Positions 1-10,375 of a DNA stretch of 33,747 bases are shown in pieces (the stretch's first letter is position 1; every line of letters starts with the position of its first letter). The stretch covers positions 1-33,747 of the forward strand of contig BRYA01001477.1 of NCBI GenBank assembly GCA_030267965.1, in the 5' to 3' direction. The translations under genes were made by a program, and so were the position numbers. This stretch comes from Triparma columacea. Taxonomy: Eukaryota > Sar > Bolidophyceae > Parmales > Triparmaceae. Under the pieces are notes generated by a model. It was given only the letters and a program-made list of their open reading frames with translations, did no database searches and was not told the DNA's origin.

Positions 1-613
1 CCGTGCAGTAACAAAAGGCACCATCACCAATCGTAGTGACTCCGGTAGGAAGACCCTCCAACGATGTCAAGCTCGTGCATCCACGAAAGGCAGCTTCACC
101 AATCTCAGTGACTCCCGTAGGAAGACCCTCCAACGACGTCAAGCCTGTGCATTCCCTAAACGCATTGTCACCAATCTCAGTGACTGATGTAGGAAGATCC
201 TCCAACGATGTCAAGCCCGTGCATCCATAAAAGGCCTTTGCACCTATCGTAGTGACTCCCGTAGAACGAAGACCCTCCAACGACGTCAAGCCAGTGCATC
301 CATGAAAGGCGTCTTCACCAATCTCAGTAACTTCCTCAGCAACAGTGAACCCTGTGATACTCCTATCCCCCTGGAACGACGTGTTCCCGTCGTACACGAC
401 GATCTTCTCCTCCAACACCGACCCTGAGATCTCCGCTTCTTCGCCTGCTGGTAGAAAACCAAGGAAACAGAAAGGATCGATATGGGGGAGGGTTAGATAT
501 TGAGTGTTTGAAGTGAGAAACTCGGGAGACTCGGTGGACTGAGCGGATAAATACGAAAATGATCGGCGGAGCGTACCTGAAGCATCATAGGTAGATGATT
601 GAGCATCCCCCAT
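1..613 (-). CDS. BspA-type leucine-rich-repeat protein, 3' end outside the window
   Basis: The gene runs right to left and leaves the window at position 1, so the C-terminus is missing. The ATG at 613-611 opens a 12-residue leader, M-G-D-A-Q-S-S-T-Y-D-A-S. An intron at 448-576 (GT...CAG; a CAGCAG acceptor makes 445-576 equally possible) joins it in frame to G-E-E-A-E-I-S-G. From about residue 50 the protein consists of 24-residue units of the type C-T-x-L-T-S-L-E-G-L-P-T-x-V-T-x-I-G-x-x-A-F-x-G. This is the LRR_5/BspA pattern, with about four units visible. Such proteins are usually protein-interaction or surface scaffolds and are abundant in protists. No signal peptide is seen, so the location is open. 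The specific role is unknown, but the repeat class is clear. Confidence 0.8.
   Translation of the reverse strand, partial: MGDAQSSTYDASGTLRRSFSYLSAQSTESPEFLTSNTQYLTLPHIDPFCFLGFLPAGEEAEISGSVLEEKIVVYDGNTSFQGDRSITGFTVAEEVTEIGEDAFHGCTGLTSLEGLRSTGVTTIGAKAFYGCTGLTSLEDLPTSVTEIGDNAFRECTGLTSLEGLPTGVTEIGEAAFRGCTSLTSLEGLPTGVTTIGDGAFCYCT
34..330 (-). repeat. 72-bp tandem coding repeats (LRR units)
   Basis: The motif [t/c]agtgact recurs at 34, 106 and 178, exactly 72 bp apart. A fourth unit follows with a 3-bp insertion (an extra Arg codon). The units encode 24-residue BspA-type LRRs. Near-identity between units suggests recent unit duplication or homogenisation. Confidence 0.85.
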
Positions 614-1086
614 CCTCCTCCTCTTCCCAACTCCTAACTTTGGACTTAGCGGTCCTGACTGATCGGTCAGCAAAGAAAAAATGGGTTGGTTTTCTCAGTA
701 ATCACGCTATTCCTAACCCTTACCCCCCCCCCCACCCTTTCCTTTGTCCCTAGCCTTAAAAAGCCCCCTCGTACACTCGTCGCCATTAGTAGAGTAGTCG
801 TCCCCCCACCTCTCCCCCCACAAGCCCGCCCTCTGCATTTTTTTGTTTTTTTGTTTTTTTCCCATAGCCCTAAAATCTACCCCCCCCCCCCTCCCCCCCA
901 CCCACCCTCCTCCTCCTATCCTCTCCCCTACCCCCCTCGTCTCTTCTCTACCCCATGACCTCTCCCCCCCTTCCCCCCCCCTCACATATCCCAAATGCCC
1001 ATTCCCATCTCCACTATCCTTCTTCTCCCTCTCCTCAACCCCTCTTTTGGGTGTTCCTGGGTTTCCCTTACCGCCCTAATCTGTGT
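614..1086. other. Intergenic DNA, pyrimidine-rich on + strand
   Basis: This stretch lies between the LRR gene start and the 3' end of the HABP4-like gene. It holds long C and C/T runs, for example around 722-735, 883-900 and 960-980, and no supportable gene. The open frames here are proline-rich translations of the C runs. Confidence 0.6.
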
Positions 1087-1983
1087 TTAGAGGGTTGGGA
1101 AAGCCTCGGTGCTTTGGATGTTGACCGCTCCCCCCCTTCCCCCGCGTCCTCCTCCCCTCCCCCCCTCCCTTGGGCCTCTTCGGTCTCCCCTCCCCCCCCT
1201 CCCTCCCCTTCCCCCCCTCTCCCCGTCCCCCCTCCTCTCGCGCCTCTCCCCCCTGTCCCTGTCCCCGTCCCCCCTCCTCTCCCCGTCCCCGCCGCGCCTC
1301 TCGCGCCTCTCCCCCCTGTCCCCGCCCCTGCGGTCACCGTCCTCGTCCCTGGGGGGCTTCTTGACCTTGAAGTCGAAGAGGAGGACCTCCTTCTTGGACC
1401 CGGACTTGTTCTTCTTCTTGGGCTTCTTGCCCCCGCCCATGACGAGGAAGTCCTCCTCCTCCTTCACGGTTCCCCCGACGACGGGGGCGGTGAACTCGGA
1501 CTTGACCTCCTTGACGGAGAGCTGCTTGAAAGCCTCGGAGGAGGCCTTGTCCTCGAGCTCGGCCTTCTTCTTGGCCTGGTACTCCTCGAAGGAGAAGGTA
1601 GGAACCTCAGGCTCAGGGGGGGTCTCAGGGGCCTCCTCCTCGTCATCTCCGCTGGGTTTGGAGTCGCGCTCGCCTCTCTTGGAATCTCTGGCGGCGTCCT
1701 TGTCGGATCCCCAGTTCCTCCCCCCGGCGCCTCCCTTGGAGATCTCCTTGCCCCTGCCGGTGCCGGACTTGCGCTCAAACTCGCGGCCTCCCTTGCCCTT
1801 GGAGTTTCCGGACTTGTTGCCGGTGTGCTTGGCATCGCCGTGCTTCTTGTCGTTCGTGCGGGGCTTCTTGGTGGAAGCGTCCATGACCTCGGTCTTCTTG
1901 GCCTTGGTTGCCTTGGTGGTGGTCTTCATGACGGGAGCCTCGTTCTCATCATCAGAGTCGTCGAGAGCTTGAAAGAAGTTAGA
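1087..1983 (-). CDS. Stm1/HABP4 (SERBP1-like) RGG-box RNA-binding protein
   Basis: This matches the SERBP1/HABP4/Stm1 family, proteins that bind mRNA and idle ribosomes. Three landmarks support it. The N-terminal stretch S-N-F-F-Q-A-L-D-D-S-D-D-E-N resembles the Stm1_N motif (N-P-F-x-L-L-x-D-D). A central segment has P-T-F-S-F-E-E-Y-Q-A-K-K-K. The tail of about 85 residues is full of RGG/RGE/RRG repeats and ends T-E-A-F-P-T-L, the family's typical F-P-x-L ending. 298 residues are visible. The coding frame begins at 1983, right after a plausible acceptor (ctttcacag), so a short first exon with the true start lies upstream and was not found. The first in-frame Met is at 1929. A long open frame on the opposite strand reflects the GC-rich Arg/Gly codons. 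Convergent with the LRR gene it is not; both run leftwards. Confidence 0.8.
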   Translation of the reverse strand, partial: SNFFQALDDSDDENEAPVMKTTTKATKAKKTEVMDASTKKPRTNDKKHGDAKHTGNKSGNSKGKGGREFERKSGTGRGKEISKGGAGGRNWGSDKDAARDSKRGERDSKPSGDDEEEAPETPPEPEVPTFSFEEYQAKKKAELEDKASSEAFKQLSVKEVKSEFTAPVVGGTVKEEEDFLVMGGGKKPKKKNKSGSKKEVLLFDFKVKKPPRDEDGDRRGGDRGERRERRGGDGERRGDGDRDRGERRERRGDGERGGRGGRGGRGDRRGPREGGRGGGRGGRGGAVNIQSTEAFPTL

Positions 1984-2811
1984 CTGTGAAAGAGAAGAGA
2001 ATGGGGTAGATATGGGGTGTATGGAGGTGAACGACGGGTAAGCGATGGGTAAGCGATAAATAGGATGGTAAGTCAGGGGTAGGGAGTGGGTATTGAGAAC
2101 GAGGTCGGCAAGTCATATGTGCGGGTCAGTGCGGGTCAGTGTTTAATTGGCGCTTTGGGGGACAATAGGAGGTATCTGAAAGACTTCATGAATAATATAT
2201 ATACGTATAATGCACATGATGTGAAAATAGGACGCTAAAAGTCCCAGTTGATGCAAAAATAAGTCAATTACTCATGAACGTCGAGACAGCCAATCATCCC
2301 ATTTTTCAACCCTTGAGACCCCTCGGTAGCAATGTTGTTGTGCACACCACGAGATAATGTAGTAAAAGGATTGGTGGACAACTTTTTAACGTACCATCTT
2401 ATTTCAACAGCGAAATAAAGCCTGTTCGATTTGAGCTTGGGCCGAAAATCTCATGGCTACGGAGACTTGCAGTCTGATCTCTCCAGGGCTTTGATTATTG
2501 ACCCCATCCCTCAATACCAGACAAATATTTAAACTTAACGATACTTTTCAATTCGATATTGGGGGCGTAGGGGGACAAGGGAGGTGTGGCGCCAAAATTC
2601 TGCGTAAATCATACAGCCTTACTATCTTTGTGAAAGGAAGAGTTTTAGACCCAATTCTGACGTAACGCACCGGCCAACATACGCGCCATCGTAATTGGAA
2701 TTGGTGCCAACCCGTACAACACCATCCCATTCGAAATCGAGCCCAAATTGAATATATCACTCGTGGGACACCGGGACCAAAAAACACGTAAAATCCCCAT
2801 CTTTCTGTGCA
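1984..2811. other. Divergent intergenic region (HABP4-like / GPI)
   Basis: About 830 bp lies between two genes transcribed away from each other, so it should hold both promoters and the unresolved first exon of the HABP4-like gene. An alternating AT stretch is at about 2194-2210. Short minus-strand frames at 2548-2886 show no family motif and overlap the first GPI exon. No TATA box or RNA gene can be supported. Confidence 0.5.
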
Positions 2812-5650
<2,839 letters not shown>

Positions 5651-5725
5651 TGATTAATAACGAATGACTACTTGAACGAAAGTAGCGAGCTTTTTTGAAT
5701 TGAACAAACAACATTGAGATTTCTC

Positions 5726-6532
5726 TCATACAGACCTGTACCTAAAGCACTTCACACTCGTCATCCCATTATTAGTATCTCTCAAAAGAGGTGGTAAGTC
5801 GTACTCCGCTACTTCCTCTAACTCCCCCGATCTCGGCAGTGCGTGCCTCCCCGGATCCCCCACGTATATTTCGGCGCCGTCTTGCTTGGCGAGCCACTCC
5901 ATGACAACGGCAGCGAAGTCGGTGTCATAAAAAACATCACCGCACAGGATTGTCAAGGGCAATGAAGGATCCTTGAATAGCTCTTTAACCACGGTTCCGT
6001 TAGCACAAAGGTTCTCGGCAGTCAACCCAATCCGACCAGGCTCAACGCCGTTCAGCGCAGAGTTGACCTCAACGGCAGCGATAGCAAAATCGTCGATGTC
6101 GTTTGCAAGAACTTCGACCGGCCCTAGCCTGCTCGCAGTTATTGCAGACAGCCCACAACCGGACGCGAAATCCAAAACATTTCGACCCTTTATTGTCGAA
6201 TCACCGTGCTGTTGGACGTGCTTGTGCAGCGCGTACGAACCAGGCCACAAGTATCCCCAGAAAGGATCAACGAGAAGTTTCTGCAGCCTACGATCGTTAC
6301 TAATCCTTTCTTCGTCCAAATTACCGATCATATTGTCTAATAGATGGAGTTTTATGTCATCTATTGAATCATCTATGTTAACTATGGTCGTGTTGGATTT
6401 TATTGTTGAGTGAAGAGATGGGCGGTAGGGGGGGGGGGTTGTTGAGGAGGTACGACGCACAGCAAGAGAATTGATATTGATTATATGTTTCTTTGTGTAA
6501 CGCAACAGTCGAGGACAGTACGCCAATGCCAT
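5726..6532 (-). CDS. ETFBKMT: ETFBKMT-like (METTL20) mitochondrial protein-lysine methyltransferase
   Basis: Likely a seven-beta-strand SAM methyltransferase that trimethylates lysines on the beta subunit of electron-transfer flavoprotein in the mitochondrial matrix. Single exon, 268 aa from the Met at 6532; an in-frame Met at 6586 would add 18 residues. Visible family motifs, numbered from 6532: D-P-F-W-G-Y-L-W-P-G from 90; SAM motif I V-L-D-F-A-S-G-C-G at 119-127; acidic loop N-D-I-D at 144-147; G-D-V-F-Y-D at 198-203; G-D-P-G-R at 225-229. The last two are hallmarks of this group. The N-terminus M-A-L-A-Y-C-P-R-L-L-R-Y-T-K-K-H is basic and lacks acids, like a mitochondrial presequence. The 6532 start is preferred because the bases upstream of it belong to the duplicated block shared with 12448. 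Its 3' end converges with GPI, 76 bp away. The presequence lies in a 45-bp direct repeat. Confidence 0.82.
   Translation of the reverse strand: MALAYCPRLLRYTKKHIININSLAVRRTSSTTPPPYRPSLHSTIKSNTTIVNIDDSIDDIKLHLLDNMIGNLDEERISNDRRLQKLLVDPFWGYLWPGSYALHKHVQQHGDSTIKGRNVLDFASGCGLSAITASRLGPVEVLANDIDDFAIAAVEVNSALNGVEPGRIGLTAENLCANGTVVKELFKDPSLPLTILCGDVFYDTDFAAVVMEWLAKQDGAEIYVGDPGRHALPRSGELEEVAEYDLPPLLRDTNNGMTSVKCFRYRSV
6481..6525. repeat. 45-bp direct repeat, left copy
   Basis: Matches 9266-9310 at 44 of 45 positions. On the minus strand it encodes most of the mitochondrial presequence of the methyltransferase. Its partner lies beyond the 3' end of membrane-protein copy 1, joined directly to a truncated tyrosinase. 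Confidence 0.9.
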
Positions 6533-6590
6533 AGAGTCAACAAGTTCGTAATAAAGGCCAAGGGAAATATTTGCAAATCGAAACAAAGAT

Positions 6591-6620
6591 TTGCACTTTG
6601 CACTTTGGGTTGCACTTTGC
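6591..6620 (+). promoter_or_regulatory. Triple gcactttg motif upstream of copy 1
   Basis: gcactttg occurs at 6593-6600, 6600-6607 and 6612-6619, some 58-84 bp before the ATG at 6677. Copy 2 has a similar cluster of g-actttg motifs (12501-12553) at a comparable distance, although the surrounding sequence has diverged. A regulatory role is inference. Confidence 0.3.
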
Positions 6621-6676
6621 CATCAGTTTTAACTTCTTTGTTGTTTACCTGGGTAGGGACGAAAAACGAAAAGCAG

Positions 6677-9076
6677 ATGAAGATCGTTCCCCAATCGGAC
6701 CCCTCAGATGACGCTGCAGCACATAAGCTGCCTGACACGGAACAAAAGATCCCCACAAATGAAGAGGAGAATGAAAACGATCGATCAAGTTCCTTGTCAC
6801 CCAAGAGGGATTTTGTCTCTGAGGGAAAGGGCGCCGACAACGAGGGCGTCGAAGCTGTGATCTTCGAGAATGCTGCGGTCAGTGCCGGTGTCAATGTACC
6901 GATAAAGGCCCCCAGATCTTTAACCATGGATATGTCAAAACTGGATGTTCCCGAAGTAATAGAAGACATCTGTTTTTATGTCCAACAGCTAAGTGAAGAG
7001 ACGTCTGTGCCTCGCGAGAAGCCCGTTTGCAGTACAGCTTTGAGTGATTTGACAACGGCCGATGTGAAGACACTTGTTGGAGGGATGCTATATTTCCTCA
7101 GACAAGAAGTTAATGCTACTGAGAAATTCCTCGAGTGTTATCCGTGCATGTGGGAGCTGAGCGGGATCATGCCGCACTTTATTGGGTTGAACTTCAGTCT
7201 CTTGAAATACAAATTGAAGCCGAAACCCATCCCTGGTAAGGGCGCACACAATGAGGGCAACGGGGTGATGAAGGCTCCCCGTGTCAGTATGAGAGCCAAA
7301 CTGAAAAATAGCGGCGAAGTCGTATCTGGATACTTGTATGAGCTCATGAACACCAAGAGCATCCCTGCTAAGCAGCCAGTTTGTGACACCGACTTGAGCG
7401 ATCTCACGACCGGCGACGTGAAGATTCTTGCTGGAGGGATGCTGTACTTCCTAAGACATGAATTGTTGGAGGAGGACGCTGCTGAGAAGTGCCTCGAGTG
7501 TTATCCTTGCATGAGGGAGCTGAGCGAGGTCGTAGGGAACTTCGAGAAAATGCACCTCGCTTTTTTGAAAGAGAAGCTTGGGGATAAGCAGAAGCTAGCC
7601 AAGGCCAAGCTTTTCTTCGCAGCGTTGTTGAGTATAGGAGATATGGTTACGGACATTATGATGATCGTGCAGTACTTTCAGACAAGGAGCTTGTGGGGGT
7701 ATGCATTGGCGTCCCTTGGGAGTCTCTTGACCAACCTCATTTTACAAGCTCTTGCTACATTCGCTCAGAATAAAGCGAAGCCGTGGCAGAGACAGTTGAA
7801 GGAGCAGTTTTATGTTTGGTCTCTTGTGAAGCCAGGGGTTGACGCATGGCGCGTTGCAAGTGGGACAGCAATAGAAGAGGGACAGATGATGGATGCACGG
7901 ACTGAGTTGACGTTTAATAAGAGTGCTGAATTAGTGGCAGAGGCAATCCCTGGGACGCTGATCCAACTGTCTGCGCTATTGATGTCAGGGTCGAAGCCTA
8001 CCAGGAGCGCGCATTTCTCATTTGCGTTCTGCATCTTGACGGCTGCTTTCACGTCGGCAATCACGTCATGGGATTGGGATTTGAATAAGGAGATGCGGAA
8101 GCTTGTGCGATCATTTTACGGGTATATTCCGAGCAATGTGAATGGCAAGATAAAGGTGTTCGCTTCGCTGTACTTCCTTTCTGCTTTCAACCTGCTTACG
8201 CGCAGCTTTGCGTGTGTTCTTTTCTTCATCAAGGGCGGGATTTCAGAGGTGGCAACGCTGCTGGGAGGAGAGCTTCTCATTTACTTCGTGATCAAAGGGC
8301 TGAGGCGAGATCTTTGGTATTGGATGCCTATATACGGTGGCTTCGGAGTGTTGGTTTCGTGGCTGACTCGTTGGGTAATCAAGGTCATTGTCGACTGGAC
8401 CGCTGTTGTCCAATTTCGACATCCTAACGAGGTTGGCGGTGCGTATTTCACTTTCAGTTTAGGTTTGACTGTAGTCATGGGTCTTGTTGCAGCACTGCAG
8501 TATGAGAAGGCAGTCGACGATGTCATATCCTCGCCCAACTCAACGTTCGTCGAGGACGTTGAGTTGGGCGAGGATAATCAGATTGTCGGAGGAGAAGAGA
8601 GCGGATTGGAGGAGAGCACCGTGGTCAAAATCATGATGGTTGCATGTGCTGGGATGGTGGTGTCATACACGAGTCTACTAGTGTCGATGAAAAGAGAGTA
8701 CCTGCATACCTTCATCAGCACGAAAACAGGTAATGAAAGCGCTCAAGAGATATTCACCAAGAACGAGGGAGACGAACAGAGATTCTTTATTTTCCTCTAT
8801 AATAGACACAAGTGGGAGTACAAGATTGGCGCAGAGGTTAAGGCGTGGATCAATGAGAGACTGCCATTGTGGTTGGAAGAACCTCCAGAGTGGTTCAACG
8901 ATCAGCGGCGATCTATCATACCTGACGATTTCGTGACTGACCCCAAGATCCTGGTGAGGCTCCGGACGAATAATGTGAAAAAGATAATAGAACAGAGGCG
9001 ACGAAGCTCCTTAGGGGACGTATTTGCGTCGCAGACGGCAGGTGGGGATGGGGTTGGAGAGGAGGAGGATCAATGA
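6677..9076 (+). CDS. XKR-like multi-pass membrane protein, copy 1
   Basis: Function unknown. 799 aa from the Met at 6677, chosen because it is the first Met shared with copy 2; the frame stays open back to 6485, partly through the methyltransferase repeat. Residues 1-85 are acidic and probably disordered. Two internal repeats follow (about 86-186 and 205-306), each with L-S-D-L-T-T-x-D-V-K, G-G-M-L-Y-F-L-R and L-E-C-Y-P-C-M. From about 310 to 690 lie roughly eight to ten hydrophobic segments. The first holds G-D-M-V-T-D, a later one E-A-I-P-G-T-L-I-Q-L; the order recalls XK/XKR phospholipid scramblases (D-x-x-T-D, then E-S-A-P-Q-L-x-L-Q-L). Then R-H-P-N-E-V-G-G-A-Y, a short acidic loop and a last TM. 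The soluble tail has E-P-P-E-W-F, I-P-D-D-F and R-R-R-S-S-L. No introns. The XKR link is a pattern judgement, not an alignment. Confidence 0.6.
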   Translation: MKIVPQSDPSDDAAAHKLPDTEQKIPTNEEENENDRSSSLSPKRDFVSEGKGADNEGVEAVIFENAAVSAGVNVPIKAPRSLTMDMSKLDVPEVIEDICFYVQQLSEETSVPREKPVCSTALSDLTTADVKTLVGGMLYFLRQEVNATEKFLECYPCMWELSGIMPHFIGLNFSLLKYKLKPKPIPGKGAHNEGNGVMKAPRVSMRAKLKNSGEVVSGYLYELMNTKSIPAKQPVCDTDLSDLTTGDVKILAGGMLYFLRHELLEEDAAEKCLECYPCMRELSEVVGNFEKMHLAFLKEKLGDKQKLAKAKLFFAALLSIGDMVTDIMMIVQYFQTRSLWGYALASLGSLLTNLILQALATFAQNKAKPWQRQLKEQFYVWSLVKPGVDAWRVASGTAIEEGQMMDARTELTFNKSAELVAEAIPGTLIQLSALLMSGSKPTRSAHFSFAFCILTAAFTSAITSWDWDLNKEMRKLVRSFYGYIPSNVNGKIKVFASLYFLSAFNLLTRSFACVLFFIKGGISEVATLLGGELLIYFVIKGLRRDLWYWMPIYGGFGVLVSWLTRWVIKVIVDWTAVVQFRHPNEVGGAYFTFSLGLTVVMGLVAALQYEKAVDDVISSPNSTFVEDVELGEDNQIVGGEESGLEESTVVKIMMVACAGMVVSYTSLLVSMKREYLHTFISTKTGNESAQEIFTKNEGDEQRFFIFLYNRHKWEYKIGAEVKAWINERLPLWLEEPPEWFNDQRRSIIPDDFVTDPKILVRLRTNNVKKIIEQRRRSSLGDVFASQTAGGDGVGEEEDQ
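8528..8574. repeat. Perfect 18-bp inverted repeat in copy 1
   Basis: Arms 8528-8545 (tcctcgcccaactcaacg) and 8557-8574 are exact reverse complements around an 11-base loop. Copy 2 has only the right-arm-like sequence (cgagttgggcgagga) at the matching site. The extra arm changes the loop protein from a short G-I-T-D-Q stretch to I-S-S-P-N-S-T-F-V-E. Confidence 0.95.
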
Positions 9077-9265
9077 ATGTAAAACCTTACCATGTACTTT
9101 TACTTGTAAAACTGGAAATGGTTGATCTTTGTTTCATTTTAAACCTGTATAATAAGCGGGCGAGCCCTAAGGCCAATTCCACAACCTTAGGAATTCCTAT
9201 TTGACGCAGCTCATTTTGATCTGATCCTCCTTCCCTCCTTTTGCTGGAATCCCTTTGATCATTGG

Positions 9266-9310
9266 TTATATGTTTCTTTGTGTAACGCAACAGTCGGGGA
9301 CAGTACGCCA
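9266..9310. repeat. 45-bp direct repeat, right copy
   Basis: Second copy of 6481-6525 (one A/G difference). Here it has no methyltransferase behind it: on the + side it abuts a tyrosinase coding fragment at 9311. The two repeats bracket copy 1 of the membrane-protein gene. Confidence 0.9.
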
Positions 9311-10260
9311 AACATCAGGACTTTCGTTTCCCCCGCCGATCCTCTGTTCTTCAGTCACCACACCTACGGGGACGATTATTACATGCACGTCTTCGACAAG
9401 AACAGTGAAAACGTCATGGATGCCACGCAGGCCAAGAATCTCGGGCTTTACGATCATGTCGATGGCGCTCTGCCTTTCTACGCTGTAGACCCCGCCTCTG
9501 CCGCGTCTTCCGGCGTTTGTATTGAGTATTCGGCTGATCCCAATGACTCTCCCTCGTCCCCCACCTCCCACTCCTGTACGGAGTGCGTCGCCTACTACGA
9601 CGACTGGTGTAACTCTCAATGGACAAAGGCCGCCCCTGGCCAGTGGGACGCCACCTGCGACGCCATATGCACCAACCAGTGCAGTGCTTACTGTGGCACC
9701 CCACCCACTGTGATTCACGCTAGCAAGCTCAACAGGCTCAAGACCGCCGGCCTCTTCCCTGACGAATTTGAGGGGGCGCAGGGAACTAGCAAGATAACTC
9801 CTCGCAGCATGCACGACATCAAGGATCCTTTGCTGGGTTACAGTTACGAGCCCGACGAGTTTGACAAGAAGATCCTCCAGTCCAAACTTGGGCACGTGCG
9901 ACATGGGGCACTACATGTGGCACTACGAGGGCCTGACGGAGGAAGGCAGGAGGCTGAAGTTCGAAGAGGTGAGCAAGAGGAGGAAGCTCAGCGAGAGCGG
10001 ATGCCCTCGACCTCATCTACGGTAACTTGGAGAAGACCCTCACGGCGGCCATGAACGACAGCGACTTCATCGACGACAGGAACATCGACCTCGACGGGCT
10101 CCAGGCCATCAGGGAGAAGGAGTGCAAGTTGCTGTATAAGAAGTACCCCATCACCGGGAAGATGACCCCTGACGAGGTGTTCTGGAGGAAGTGGGGTAAG
10201 AGGAAGGACTTCAACGCAGGAATTTTGAAGGGCAAGTGTGAGGAGTTTTTGAACAAGTAA
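9311..10260 (+). pseudogene. Tyrosinase-like gene fragment: 5' truncated, two frameshifts
   Basis: Begins at the junction with the 45-bp repeat and reads S-P-A-D-P-L-F-F-S-H-H. This is the end of the CuB site of type-3 copper tyrosinases (D-P-x-F-F-x-H-H). The CuA site and first CuB histidine, which should lie upstream, are absent. A Cys-rich stretch (about 9570-9710) follows. Coding sense then moves between frames: frame 1 to about 9890; a second frame carrying C-D-M-G-H-Y-M-W-H-Y-E-G to about 10002; and a third with A-L-D-L-I-Y-G-N-L-E-K-T-L to the TAA at 10258-10260. No introns of plausible size explain the shifts. With no start, half the copper site missing and two shifts, it cannot make an active enzyme. 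Single-base assembly errors could explain the shifts but not the truncation. It converges with the DUF445 gene. Confidence 0.75.
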
Positions 10261-10375
10261 TTCCCAAGGGGGGGAGAAGGGGGGGGGGGAGAGACAAGGG
10301 GGGGGAGGGAAACGAACGAGAAGCCTGGTCGATAATATCCATCGACTTTTTTTCTATAATACGGGTTTTATTCTG

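Larger units (their letters stand above)
6534..9193 (+). repeat. Duplicated block, copy 1
   Basis: Counterpart of 12448-15127. The left edge is the shared string gagtcaacaagtt. The right edge lies after a shared 3' segment, ataataagcg[g/a]gcgagccc and aaggccaa[t/c]tccac. The first 100 bp or so inside the left edge have diverged between copies; the gene body is highly similar. Confidence 0.85.

Noticed and set aside
955..1989. 344-codon + strand frame and a 287-codon neighbour
   Set aside because: Antisense to the RGG-rich HABP4-like gene; Pro/Leu-rich low-complexity translation of GC-rich codons with no motif.
6485..6676. N-terminal extension of membrane-protein copy 1
   Set aside because: It runs through the methyltransferase presequence repeat and is not shared with copy 2 except for the last 15 or so residues.
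9087..9311. Minus-strand frame beginning like the methyltransferase presequence
   Set aside because: Only the 45-bp repeat matches; no methyltransferase domain follows, so it is a scar, not a gene.
9266..9904. 212-codon minus frame
   Set aside because: Antisense to the tyrosinase fragment; no recognisable motif.
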